Assembly: GCA_032622095.1 (NCBI GenBank)
Contig: CP136068.1
Location: forward strand, 2,023,314-2,087,313
Direction: 5' to 3'
Source of the DNA: Siphonodentalium dalli
Lineage: Eukaryota > Mollusca > Scaphopoda > Gadilida > Siphonodentaliidae
Length of the DNA stretch: 64,000 bases
How positions within the stretch are numbered: position 1 is the stretch's first letter; the number at the start of each line of letters is the position of its first letter. Below are positions 11,491 to 23,377 of this stretch, in pieces. The position numbers and the translations under genes are program-made. The notes below the pieces were generated by a model, which was given only the letters and a program-made list of their open reading frames with translations, searched no databases and had not been told where the DNA came from.

Positions 11491-12889
11491 AACTCGAGTC
11501 ACCATAAACAAACTTTCTGGCTGCTGATTGGTTGATTGTCTTCGAGGGAAAATTCCCTGAGCAGGAACAGAAAATCATAGCTTACATAAATATGGCGATA
11601 ATTTTTATTTAGACGACAATGAAGAGCCTGGTGGGGTCCCGAAGTTATGGAAGGGGTCGGGATATGTTTATGCTGCTGATTTGTGTGCAGTAAACGGGGT
11701 ATTTGTGGAAATGCAAGATTTTGTTTTTTTTAAATACCTAAAATGGCGCGTTTGTTGTCACTGAGTTTAACGGATGACGTTCCAAGGGAAACCCGACCAC
11801 TTGAAGTTCAAACAGGCTTAACCCATCGCCGGCGGGACTTATAATAATGTTATCAATGAAATATAATTAGTTGTTTGTAACCAAACAGATACATACCTGT
11901 CGATTTCAGAATAGGGTTATTCCTCTTGTGTTGCTTTCTCTTAGAAACTCGGTCGCCTCGCTGCTGTCGATATCCGTTATTTCCTATCAGCGTCACTTCG
12001 CTGCTGACCTCGGCGATGCATTTTCTTGCATGCTGGTCATATTTTGTATTATTTTTATTCAAGATTCGCGTACTGGTATTTCATGCACATGTATTGTCCA
12101 CATGTTGTGAATTATTCCATAGTCCTGTTTTATTGAACACATGTTAATATGGATTCCATGTAAACACTGGTAAAGACTGGTAAAGATGAATATTTATGGA
12201 GATTTAAACATTAAACCTTCAACTTCAGCGATTCATTTTCTTGCATGTCAGCTAGATCCACATACTATACAGTCATTCGTGTAATCTGTGCATGTAGTGA
12301 GTGTAACCACGGAGGTTCACACATGTATATGTTCCGGCGGCGCATTTATTGAACACAAGCGAAGATGTAACTGTTTACAGGTGTATCGAGTTACACGCTC
12401 AATCGGCATACATTGGTGATTTTCTACGTAAATATCTTATTGTGCCAAGAACGATAATCCGAGAAGTTGCGATTGGTTACACACTGCAGGTTACACACAA
12501 CTAATTATTTTCCATAGGCGACAGTGTTAACTAAAAGTCCCGCCGGCCATCGGTTTGACCTAGTTTAACTTCAAGTGGTCAATTTTCCATTAGAACGTCA
12601 TCCTCTGCACCAGTATGTGACAACAAACGCGCCCTTTTCGGTATTTTTTTCAAACGATAATCTTGCATTTCTACAACTACCCCATTTACTGCAAAAAAAT
12701 CAGCAGCATAAAAATACCCAGACCCCTTCCGTAACTTCTGGACGCCACCAGACTCTTACTGGACATCTAAACATACACGATCGCCATATTTACGTAGGCT
12801 ATGATTTTCTGTTCCCGATTAGGGATATTTTCCTCAATGATAATCAACCAATCAGCAGCCAGAATTTTTTTTTATGCTGACTCGAGAAG
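11491..12889. repeat. Large inverted repeat with arms of about 350 bp
   Basis: The left arm 11491-11850 and right arm 12530-12889 are diverged reverse complements. Shared landmarks are CTGGCTGCTGATTGGTTGAT, TATGGCGATA/ATCGCCATAT, AAATGGCGCGTTTGTTGTCA and the inner CGCCGGCGGGACTT. The loop of about 680 bp has no gene. TATAATTAGTTGTTTGTAAC occurs just after the left arm (about 11863) and just after the right arm (about 12899), so the right copy may have been duplicated with its flank. Confidence 0.7.
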
Positions 12890-13517
12890 AGTAACTCTAT
12901 ATAATTAGTTGTTTGTAACCTGCAAGACATAGTTCAGTCCAAGCTCCATGCAGAGTTCAGTCCCCTGCCACAGGCCCCAGAGTCGTTATCTCGTGGGAAT
13001 CTGGATTCAGAATCTGGATTCAGATTATGGATTAGTCCCCGTACGACTTGGTTCGGTAAACGAACAGGGCAGAATCAGTAAACGAACACACCGTAATCGT
13101 AATCTCAAATCTTCGTAATGTAAACAAACCGAGATTTTGCCACCTCGGAGTTTAAAAACACAATAAAACATAAGAATCCGTCTCTTGTGTACAAATTATT
13201 GCAGAATATAAACGATCTATATCAAAGAATTGTAGATGCGGAGACAAATTTGTTTTATCGAATGTAAACTGGGAGAATATTACAGAAATTAGCCAAATAA
13301 TAACGCTATTGATAGTAACGCTGGGGGAGCACTTCGGTTGACGCCGAAGCAAAATTATTGTCGATTTCATTGTCACTTTCATATGTCCATTTCATAATTC
13401 CATCCATAAAATACCGCCCGAACGCATGTCGATTTCTAATTCGGCGGATACGTCATCATTGACCGAATTCATGTGAACCTGCATGGATATGTCTTCTGCT
13501 TTGTTCGTTATTATAAT

Positions 13518-14767
13518 CAGAGGCGGACTGGCCGATCGGGAGACCGGGAAATTTCCCGATGGGCCGGAGGCCGGAAAAATTCTGATTCCACGTGATTTTA
13601 TATCAAGCGATAATCCGAGGGTTTTATTTACGGTCGGGGGGGGGGGTATATGTGGTTGGGCCGCCCAACCACAACATGGGCCGCAAGTGAAACCGACGTG
13701 GGCCGCCACATCGCATGTGTATCCAATAAGATGGCACTCTTCTCACATAAATTGATGAAGTGAATTCCATTTTACGACGGCGTCTGAGATTGTCCCGATT
13801 GTAACCATATTTGGAACCGTCACTAAACAAGAATATATTGAATCGGAAATTATTCCACATGTAAAATGTTTTACTTCGGATAATGTGTACTGCCAATATA
13901 TATCTAAATATATATCACCAGAGAAGCGGAAAACCGGCGAGGAAATACAGAAGTTATCTAAATTGGGAAGTTTGCAGGTTCCCCATGTGAGTATAATGTG
14001 ACGTTCGGGGGGGGGGGGGGCAGAGGCGGACTGGCCGATCGGGAGGCCGGGAAAATTCCGGACGTGGGCCGCCACATGTGTTGTTTAACCAGTCGAATTG
14101 GCTAATCGTAATTTTGTCATTAAATGAACTTGTCAGCATCATATAACACCACGTAAAGACCCCGTTAATCTCGAGATTTTTAACGGTAACTCCCAGCTGT
14201 AAATCCCAAAAAAATTCTCACGCACCCCTCCCGGACCCCCCCCCCCCCCCCCCCTCCAATTGAAATTTACAACAAAATAGGAACGCTTCAGTTGATGCCA
14301 GTCTAGATGCTAGGATTCGCGATTTTCTTGTATAGTTTTCAAAATTTTGTCACCCCGGGCCGAACAACCATGAACAGCCCGGTGTGTCCTGGTCTCTTGT
14401 CCGTAGCCGTGTGCATTTGTCTGGAGTTAGACCGCTAGATGTTAGAATTTATGCAATTTTTCAGGTAAAAATATTTGAATGGTCTCATACCGGTAATATA
14501 TAGAACCATGGTTTATGAATATATAGGATATTAGGCCAGAGGTGCAAATGGAATTATGCAAAAACATGTATTTGGTCTGCATCTGATTCAAGGGGAGGGA
14601 GGGGTGCAAATGGAATTATGCAAAAATATGTATTTGGTCTGATTCTGATTCAAGGGGGGGGGGGTGCAGTTGGAATTTCCCAAGGTGGACTGTGTGGACA
14701 CCCCCGAACAGATGGGCCGGTATTATATTAATTTCCCGGGCCGGTTTTTTGGCCCAGTCCGCCTCTG
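13518..14767. mobile_element. Non-autonomous hAT-like transposon (1250 bp)
   Basis: The ends are CAGAGGCGGACTGGCC (13518) and GGCCCAGTCCGCCTCTG (to 14767). Both sides carry the 8-bp direct repeat ATTATAAT (13510-13517 and 14768-14775). Eight-bp duplications with CAG-ended inverted repeats are the hAT hallmark. The opposite arm of the surrounding inverted repeat (15535-15585) has the same sequence with one ATTATAAT and no element. No transposase frame survives. It has several poly-G/C tracts and shares about 430 bp (14270-14700) with 40600-41005. Confidence 0.9.
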
Positions 14768-15750
14768 ATTATAATGTTTCTTCTTATTCAAGAAATAGTA
14801 GGATATCGATGGATTATCAGATACACGTATGTACTATCTAATCTTATAGCAATTTCATGTTTAAAATGTTTTGTTTCGTTAAATGCAGTCGTTTTGCACA
14901 ATAGTCTCTGTATAGTGCACAAACACAGGCATTTTTTGGCCAACAATACACTACACATAGTTGGAAAATAAAGCTTTGCTCGTGAAGCTAATGTTGTGGG
15001 CTTGTGATCGCAGGTGAACTACATCTCCCAATCGCACAAACACAAATGTAAAGCTTATTCTACTGCACCCCCCCCCCCCCCCCCCCCATTGAACCAAACA
15101 TCAATCTCACAGGTTCGCAGAATTCCATTTGCACCCCTTGGAAATATCCAACCTGACACAGACTAAGATTGGAAAATTACCAACTTTTACTGGTTGAAAA
15201 AAATCAAACACTGAGAACAATTCCAACCTACATATGGTGTAAAGTTAATGTCGAACTAGTGTCATGCATGAAATTTCCCACTGCTGGAAATGCACCAAAG
15301 TTTAGTTTAAAACATATTTTAAATGAGCAAAGCTTTATTTTCCAACTGACGTACAGCACGTTGGCCAAAAATGCCTGTGTTTGCTGGTGTTTGTGCACTA
15401 TACAGAGACTATTGTGCAAAACGACTGCATTTAACGAAACAAAACATTTAAACATGGAATTACTATAAGACTAGATAGTACATACGTGTATCTGATAATC
15501 CATCGATATAATATATTCCTACTATTTCTTGAATAAGAAGAAACATTATAATAACGAACAAAGCAGAAGACATATCCATGCAGGTTCACATGAATTCGGT
15601 CAATGGTGATGTATACGCCGAATTATAAATCGAAATGCGTTCGGGCGGTATTTTATGGATGGAATTATGAAATGGACATATGAAAGTGACAATGAAATCG
15701 ACAATAATTTTGCTTCGCCATCAACCGAAGTGCTCCCCAAGCGTTACTAT

Positions 15751-16850
15751 TGTCAGAGGGTTACTATGGGTCCATTATATATATATTAATGTCCTCGAGC
15801 CTTTGACATTAAATTTATAGTTATAGCTTTGGCAGTATGGGCTCTGTCAATGAATTCTCAGTCTTGGTGGGCAGGGTCTATAGAAAGTTCATATTACCTT
15901 TGTAAGTCTTCATATAGCATTTATTTATCTTTCACAAGAATAACAGATCTCTATTATCATCACCATCAACACCATCAACACATACAATCAAACATCATCC
16001 ACATACTGGCATGGTCTGCACACATAACACAGAGAGTGTTATTTATCATACACCAGTATAGGCATAGAATAGGCACTGCAACCAAATGCAAATATATTAC
16101 CGTTTGCATATATGATAAGCACGCATATGTGCATACACAAATGTATGTTAAAGGAACTTGAGGAGTTCCTGAAAATACAAGAGATGCCAGATATCCAATC
16201 TATCCAATTGAGATATCTACAAACTAGCATCTCAGGTTATCGGGAGATAACCTCACAAAAGTAAACACATTAAAATATAATTAAAATAGGAAATATATTC
16301 CTAACTATTGGGCTGTATATACTTTATGTCAAAATGGACAAACTCTATGCTGAACTACTTGAAAACAAAAGTATTAATAAAAACATGATTATAACGATAA
16401 AATATAGAAACTGTGAACATACCAGTTCAATTGGACATAGGCCACTATGTCAGGATCTGTATACAACGATAGTCTAAACAACTTGACGACATCTTGACGA
16501 CAAAATAAACTAAGACTTTAAGACAATAACTTTCCGAAGACAACTTTACTTTCTGACCAACTAATCTAAAACCCCGCGAAATATTTGACCTTTGATAATT
16601 TACGCGCCGGCTGTGTGTCATCCAATCAGCATTGAGCTTACCTGTGGTATTTAAAATAGCGATACTAGAGCGTTGAGCATTGGGCTAAAGTTACAGAGTA
16701 ATAGTTACAGGGACGGATCGAAACAGCGAAGTAGAGAGGGTAAACGGGAAGTCGTAAATACCGGTGATATGGATGAATATGTTAGCTGCTAGTTGTCAGT
16801 ATTAACTTGTATTAGTTGTATATAAACTAGGGCTAAATTACACCGTCACA
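15751..16850. mobile_element. Probable solo LTR (1.1 kb)
   Basis: The insert begins TGTCAGAGGG and ends CCGTCACA, the TG...CA ends of LTRs. CTAT (or ACTAT) is directly repeated on each side (15747-15750 and 16851-16854). The left arm of the surrounding inverted repeat (13290-13330) shows the uninterrupted site. A TATTTAAAA box near 16650 and a purine-rich stretch downstream would fit an LTR promoter in plus orientation. No internal retroelement genes adjoin it, so it would be a recombined solo LTR. Confidence 0.72.
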
Positions 16851-17243
16851 CTATCAATAGCGTTATTATTTGACTAATGTCAGTAATATTCTCCCAGTTT
16901 ACATTCGATAAAACAAATTTGTCTCCGCATTTAACATTCTTTGATATAGATCGTTTATATTCTGCAATAATTTGTACACAAGAGACTGATTCTTATGTTT
17001 TATTGTGTTTTTAAACTCCGAGGTGGCGAAATCTCGGTTTGTTTACATTACGAACATTTGAGTCCGTAATCGGAATCGGAATCTGAATCTGGATTACCAC
17101 GAGATTACGATTACGGTCTGTTCGTTTATACTGATTCTGATCTGTTAGTTTACCGAACCATGCAAGTCGTACGGGGACTAATCCATAATCTGAATCCAGA
17201 TTCTGTATCCAGATTCCCACGAAATAAATAAACGACTCTGGGG

Positions 17244-17695
17244 AAAATTACTAACATACCAATATGACTGGTATACCTTACTCGTATTTAAATTCGCGAA
17301 GTACTATATATCTCGCCCAGTTTTGGATTCGCACACTTGGAATTAGCGCTACTAGCTGCGCGAATTCAAAACTGACCACAATATTTTCCTAAATGTTATG
17401 GATCTGGTGACAGTTTCAGTTCTTAATCGTTCCCAAGATACATGTGTATATTAAACACAATAACGACGGATTTACACGGTGCATGTACAACATTACTGAA
17501 TCACCAATGCGTTGTCAAGATGTGTGTTTATATGCTCCAAATAATTATCTCAGTGATATTCAATTGAAATAGTTATAGGCATCATTGGAATAAACTCGAA
17601 AGAAGTTAAACCACAACCAAATGCTAGGCAGCTGACTTCAGAAAAAATCAACACTAAGTCTTGGCTGATGGTTGTGTTGGCATAAATAATGCAGG
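17244..17695. other. Diverged sequence upstream of a LINE reverse transcriptase
   Basis: No intact frame or motif is recognisable. It may be decayed 5' LINE sequence, but no endonuclease motif can be read. Confidence 0.35.
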
Positions 17696-18976
17696 ATGGT
17701 TGGTCATGGTGTCACTCCGTGCATTGATGATAACAGGGGGCGTACTTTCGTGCACCTCCAGCTCTCAATAGTTAGGCTCTTGTCGAAAATGCTAAAATTC
17801 AATCACGTACCCGCACAAGCAAAAGTTGGCATGATAATTCCTCTATATAAAGGAGGAAACAAACCCAAAAATCAGTTTGACAGTTACCGCGCCATCACAT
17901 TGCTTCCTATCCTATACACGATATTTGAGAAAATAATTCTCGTGCGCCTTGAAACCAATACCCCCCAACTCATGAAAGTGCACCCTCTTCAACATGGTTT
18001 CCAAAAAGGAATTAGCTGTTTAAACTCCTCATTTATAATACATGAATCAATATCGTTCACAGCCGAAAATCATAGTACCTTATTTGCATGTTTCTTAGAT
18101 GTCCATAAAGCCTCTGATACGGTTTGGACTAACGGACTTCTTCTCAAACTATATCAGCGTGGCTTCCAAGGGAAAATTTGGCACATCATCAACTCCCTCT
18201 TATGTGGATTAAAGTGCTCTGTCCGGTTCAATGGCTGTGTTTCTCGCCTTTTCGAAATACAACAGGGAACCAGACAGGTTAGTATCTTGTCCCCTCTGTT
18301 CTACATGATATTCATTGACGACCTTATACACACTCTTGAACAGAGCAATTATGGCTTGCGCTTTGGCTCCTCAGTTTGTGTATCACCAACCCAAGCAGAT
18401 GACATGACTCTACTGACTTTAACCGCTCTGGGTCTACAACAACTGTGTAACATATGTAGTTCATTCAGTCAAAAATGGAGATTCAAATATAACCAAGACA
18501 AATGTAAAATAATAGTGTTCAATGAGCGCACATCCGTTCAAACATCTAGAAGTACAAAATCGTGGCTTATAAATGGAAAACCTATTCATGAGTCGAACCA
18601 AGTTACGCATCTTGGTATTCCCCTCAATAACAAGGATCAGATGAACAACCTCACTAATCACATTTGTCAGAAACTTAGAGCATCATATTTCATGCTGACC
18701 AATGCGGGTATGTATGCTGGGGGAATAACTCCACTTAGTTCAAACATGTTATATAACACAATTGTCTTACCAAGAGGCCTATATGGGAGCGAATTTCTTT
18801 GCGGCATATCCACAACGAACGAAAATTCATTGGAAAAAACCCATCGATTTTGCCTAAAACAAATTCAAGGGCTCCCATATAGGACCCGAACTGATGTTGT
18901 ACTGGGCCTCCTAGGCACATTCCCCATTACGGCCCTCATTGACAAACGCAAACTCGTACTCGGAAGTCTTCCCATA
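17696..18976 (+). pseudogene. LINE reverse transcriptase, 5' part of an interrupted ORF
   Basis: A plus-strand frame of about 427 codons. Motifs in order are AKVGMIIPLYKGG near residue 41, NQFDSYRAITLLPI, QHGFQKGISCLNS, the palm CFLDVHKASDTVW, QQGTRQVSILSPLFYMIF, then QADDMTLL at the catalytic box and the thumb (NQVTHLGIPLNNK). The second catalytic box has Q where F or Y is usual, though both aspartates are present. The frame enters the insertion at 18977 and stops at once. The continuation is found in phase at 23378. The upstream end is lost: a stop precedes the first ATG and there is no endonuclease. Confidence 0.9.
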
Positions 18977-19007
18977 TAAAAATCCCCCTTGGTGCCACCA
19001 TGGTAAA

Positions 19008-19700
19008 ACACCATGGTAAACCATGGTAAAAAAACCGAGATATTTTGGCCGCACATCGTGGTGTCACCATGGTGGTTTACCATGGTTTTACCGTGGTGGT
19101 AATACCGTGGTGGTTTACCGAGGTGTTACCATGGTGGTAAACCACCGCGGTAAACCACCGCGGTAAACCACCTTGGTAAACCACCATGGTGGCACCACGA
19201 TGGGTGGCCAAAATATCTCGGTTTTTTTTACCATGGTTTACCATGGTGGTATACTTTGGTTTACCGTGGTGTTACCATGATGGTGTACTGTGGTTTACCA
19301 TGGTGTTACTATGGTTTACCGTGGTGTTACCATGGTGGTATACTGTGGTTTACCGTGGTGTTACCATGGTGGTATACTGAGGTTTACCGTGGTGTTACCA
19401 TGATGGTATACTGTGGTTTACAGTGGTGTTACCATGATGGTATACTGTGGTTTACCGTGGTGTTACCATGGTTCACCGCGGTGTTACCATGGTGGTATAC
19501 TGTGGTTTATCGTGGTGTTACCATGATGGTATACTGTGGTTTACCGTGGTGTTACCATGGTGGTATACTGTGGTTTACCGTGGAGTTACCATGGTGGTAT
19601 ACTTTGGTTTACCGTGGTGTTACCATGATGGTATACTGTGGTTTACCGTGGTGTTAACATAGTGGTATACTGTGGTTTACCATGGTGCTATACTTTGGTT
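19008..19700. repeat. CCATGG-rich palindrome and 34-bp tandem array
   Basis: A palindrome at about 19010-19245 (ACCGAGATATTTTGGCC against GGCCAAAATATCTCGGT) is followed from 19232 by about 14 copies of a 34-bp unit, GTTTACCGTGGTGTTACC plus ATGGTGGTATACTGTG. Plus-strand frames here only reflect the repeat. Confidence 0.85.
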
Positions 19701-19850
19701 TAACGTGGTGGATTACACTTGTTAACCATGGTAATTTACTGTGGTTAACCATGGCAGTTTACTGCAATATTGCTACATGTTACCATTTCATGAGATTCCA
19801 TCCACAGCCATGTAAATTATTAAATGTTCTGTGGTTCGATCTGCACGCCT

Positions 19851-20213
19851 GAGCTTCTAACGCTCTCCGCTATACACCCACCCACATATTAAGCTCATGT
19901 TGAGAATGCATGAGTACGATGGCTAATGTTCTGAAATGCATATCAACTGAATTTTAATCAAGAAAAGTTACTATCGGCTCATCGGGGGTAATGTCGATGG
20001 TTGTGATCGATATGAAAATGATTTTTCTTTCAGATGATACCGGATTGCATCGATAACAACCATCGGCATTACTCCCAGTGAGCCGAGTAACTTTTATTTA
20101 TCAAAATTCAGTTGCTATGCATTTCAGAAAATTCAGCCATCATGCTCCTTCTCTACTGTATGAGGTTTAGGGTATGATGTGGGTTGGTGTATAGCGGAGT
20201 GCGTTACAAGCTC
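19851..20213. mobile_element. Foldback MITE, 363 bp
   Basis: Near-complete palindrome. The arms start GAGCTTCTAACGCTCTCCGC and end GCGGAGTGCGTTACAAGCTC, with inner blocks AAAGTTACTATCGGCTCA / TGAGCCGAGTAACTTTT. It lies inside the 4.4-kb insertion. Confidence 0.8.
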
Positions 20214-20538
20214 CTGGGGATCAGCATGTTCGTGTTAAATGTAATGAACAATTAAAGATCATTGATAACAGGTCTTAGACTTATTAGAGCAAAGTTGTTA
20301 ACATTGCGAGTATACACCTTGAGAATGGCAGCAACAATTAGCATTATTATTTATTTGAAAAAACCTGTGTTCTCAGGGAGTTTCGTCGTCACTGAAATTG
20401 TCTCTATTGTTTTCAGGGCCGGGAAACTCTGTCACGTGACCGCTAATTTCGTCACCAAAATTTCCGAGTAAAACACAATGTCGTCTACTATATGCTTGTT
20501 TTTCAGAACTGCGGAGTGGCGCAGAGGACAGTTTGTAG

Positions 20539-20722
20539 TTTTTGACGTGTATTGCTTAATATTGCTTAAATTTATAAAATATTCAAGTGTTTGACTGATA
20601 CCTAAACAAAAAAATATATATTTGGACAATATTCGAATGTGCGCATAATTGTTTTTTGTTTGGGCATCAGTCAAACACCTGAATATTTTATAAGTTTATA
20701 CAATTATCCATACACGTCAAAA
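20539..20722. mobile_element. Foldback MITE, 184 bp
   Basis: Inverted arms share TTTTGACGTGTA / TACACGTCAAAA, TTATAAAATATTCA / TGAATATTTTATAA and AGTGTTTGACTGAT / ATCAGTCAAACACC. No coding potential. Confidence 0.75.
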
Positions 20723-20861
20723 TATATAAATATATCAAAGATATCATTTATCTCGCGAGGCGAATCAGATCAAATGGAACCACACAAGTGTACACAGTTT
20801 GGTTAAGTGCGGTCGGTCGGTTAATAGATTGATTTTTTGTATTTAAAACCAATAAAATGAC

Positions 20862-21275
20862 ATAGCTGTAGCACGTTACTAAAAGCTTGTGATGGATTCA
20901 GTATTACTAGTAATGTGTGTCCCAGAATTAGATCCGTATCTCCGAGATTATCCGTCATTTCATAAATATATCTCAACAATATCACAGCGTCAAAAGAATA
21001 GCAGACTCCGTAACATGGTTCTCAAATCACGTTGCGATGAAAATTGAAGAATAGCTGTAGTACGTTACTAAAATCTTGTGATGGATTCAGTGATAATGTG
21101 TGTCCCAGGATTGGATCCGTATCTCCGAGATTATCCGTCATAAATATATCTCAACAAATTTCAACATCACAGCATCACCGGCGTTCCGATCAAAATAATA
21201 GCAGACTCCGTAGTAACTGGGCGATATGTCATGGCGACATGGTTCTCAAATCATGTTTCGATGAAAATTGAAGAA
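20862..21275. repeat. Tandem duplication of about 190-225 bp
   Basis: Copy 1 (20862-21050) and copy 2 (21051-21275) both run from ATAGCTGTAG(C/T)ACGTTACT through TCTCCGAGATTATCCGTCAT to GATGAAAATTGAAGAATA. Copy 2 has extra sequence near 21175-21230. Confidence 0.85.
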
Positions 21276-22895
21276 TATGAATTATGATCCATCGTCCTTT
21301 TTACATGTACTTGTATGTTGTACTAGTAGCCGACAAACTTGTGACTCATGAGTCATGCATGACTGATCTGTGACGTCATAATTCAGACTAATTCTACATA
21401 ATTGTATGTCTCGTAAGCAAAGTCACCAGTGGTTGACTCTTGTCAGTCTTGTGAGTTAATTGGACGGTTTATAATTTTGTGAAGTATCTGTCTTTTGAAA
21501 TTCTCAACATTGTCGTGCATGTCAACACTGGTCAAGTGTAATCCCACTAGCAGTAGCACTGAACGAATTGACTGTTTTCGGAGGTTATAACATCTTGTCC
21601 CTTTCATATACAAACATAATCCAGACAGTGCTAACAATATTCCAGGTTATTAAGAAGCAAGTTAGGTCCAATTATTTGCTAAAACGATCTAAAACAAGAA
21701 AAGTTTACTCGAACACAAAACGCACATAGGTCGGTAAACCGGAAGCACAATTTCGGGATCCCACAATTTCGTACTATAAACCTCGTACCTTAATGCCTTA
21801 TTTAAGTTGTTTTTCTTTGGTGTGTTTTTTGCTTGCGTTCTCTCTCCCTCTTTATCTCCCTCTTTCTCTCTCTATCTCTCTAAGGGTGGTCATGAGAGAG
21901 ATTGGATAGTTGGGTAGTAGTGATAATTATTTATTTCGTTGATAACAAGAATAAAAACATAAGAACATTAACATGAATTTGAATGAATATGAAAAATTAC
22001 GATGACTAAATGTGACGAACGGAGTGACGGAATGAATATGATGCATGAATATGACGAACGAATATGACGGAATGAATATGATGAATGAATATGATGAATG
22101 AATATGACTCTATTGCATGTAAGGATATACGCACCGCCAATAAACACTGTTAAAATATATTTCGGCCAGTTTGATCGACCGAAGTTGAATTTTACAAAAA
22201 GTGAGCATATTATATCATCACTATTGAAACAGGTATTCCACGAAGCACCAGACCAGATATGGACCCCAGGAGGACAATGCGAGCCCATGTAAACCTTCCG
22301 GGAAATGAATAACGTATTTGTGTACCGTACATCTTAGATTTTCAAACCAGAGCTGTTTTTCCCCGAAAAGAGTCATAATTGTGGAAATATCTAAAATACG
22401 TAATTGTGAGATGTAAATTGTACATATTGATAAATATTGCCTGTTGTGTTGGAAGCAAACAGTACTAAATTATAACATTATAAAAGATGTATTAAAGGTA
22501 AACAAAGTCTTCCAAACAACTCCATTCAGTTTATATCTTTATTCCATACTAAAACATATTCCTATTAATTATTACATTATATACGTTTGTTCGTTAAAAG
22601 TTATAACTGAGATATCATTTATAATAATTAATAATATCTTCACCTCGATCTAAACATTCTTATATTATGGGATACAGCATTGCATATACAACTATTGACA
22701 ATGCAGTAGAATAATAATGTGCTGCAGTATGTAAACCTGCTACATGTATACTGTGACAAGCTACGTATATTGGTACAATGTGGCAGCATGTTATAAACAA
22801 TTAATGACTCACCATATACCATTGTATATATTGTAAATAATAAATTAATCGAAGCATGTAAATACCATTGTAGATGCACGAGACCCACAACATGG
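21276..22895. other. Interior of the 4.4-kb element without recognisable genes
   Basis: Contains a CT-rich low-complexity tract (about 21838-21882) and a short GAATGAATATGA repeat (about 22030-22110). I see no transposase motif or RNA gene. Confidence 0.4.
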
Positions 22896-22929
22896 TAAAT
22901 AGCATTGTGGTTGAAGGTCAAAGTGAAAT

Positions 22930-23375
22930 GTAATAGTGGTACCTTGATTGAAAACTTCACTGGTGCTGTGATACCACCGTGGTTATACTTGGTGAGACCA
23001 TGGTTCACCTTGGTAGAAAAACTTTACTGTGCTACCACCGTGGTGATACCTTGGTGTCACCTTGGTAGAAAAACTTTACTGTGCTACCACCGTGGTGATA
23101 CCTTGGTCGGGTTTGGTCCCACCATGGTTTACCTTGGTACAAAAACTTTAGTGTGCTACCACCGTGGTACCACCTTGGTGCCACCATGGTTTCACCGTGG
23201 TGCAAAAACTTTACTGTGCTACCACCGTGATAACACCTTGGTACCACCGTGGTGTTTTCACCGTGATGCCACTTTACTGTGCTACCATGGTGAACCAAGA
23301 TGTCACCATGGTGAACCAAGGTGGTACCTTGGTGAAACCATGGTTTCACCAAGGTGACACCAAGGGGGATTTTTA
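22930..23375. repeat. Terminal CCxxGG-rich tandem repeat of the 4.4-kb element
   Basis: About 60-bp units with ACTTTACTGTGCTACCACCG and GTGATACCTTGGT (starts near 23020, 23075, 23145 and 23208). It mirrors the ACCATGGT-rich array at the other end. Confidence 0.75.
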
Positions 23376-23377
23376 TA

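Larger units (their letters stand above)
12975..17243. repeat. 4.3-kb inverted repeat with interrupted arms
   Basis: The left arm (12975-14981) and right arm (15325-17243) are reverse complements around a 343-bp loop. Identity is high: a 44-bp stretch at 13384-13427 is matched exactly near 15633-15676. Without the insertion carried by each arm (13518-14775 on the left, 15751-16854 on the right), the arms are about 750 and 815 bp. The outer limits are CCCCAGAGTCG (12975) and CGACTCTGGGG (17243). It could be a long foldback transposon or an inverted segmental duplication; no target duplication was seen at the outer limits. Confidence 0.88.
18977..23375. mobile_element. 4.4-kb TA-flanked inverted-repeat element inside the LINE ORF
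   Basis: The ends are TAAAAATCCCCCTTGGTG (18977) and its reverse complement (to 23375), extending to about 24 bp with one mismatch. TA is repeated on both sides (18975-18976 and 23376-23377), as for Tc1/mariner-type elements. The LINE frame resumes exactly after the right TA when the element plus one TA is ignored, which fixes both boundaries. No transposase is visible. The interior is a mosaic: CCATGG-rich arrays at both ends, two foldback units (19851-20213, 20539-20722) and a tandem duplication (20862-21275). It may be a composite. Confidence 0.82.

Noticed and set aside
19186-19662. Plus-strand frames of 64-133 codons with MVYRGVTM words
   Set aside because: Shadows of the 34-bp CCATGG-rich repeat.
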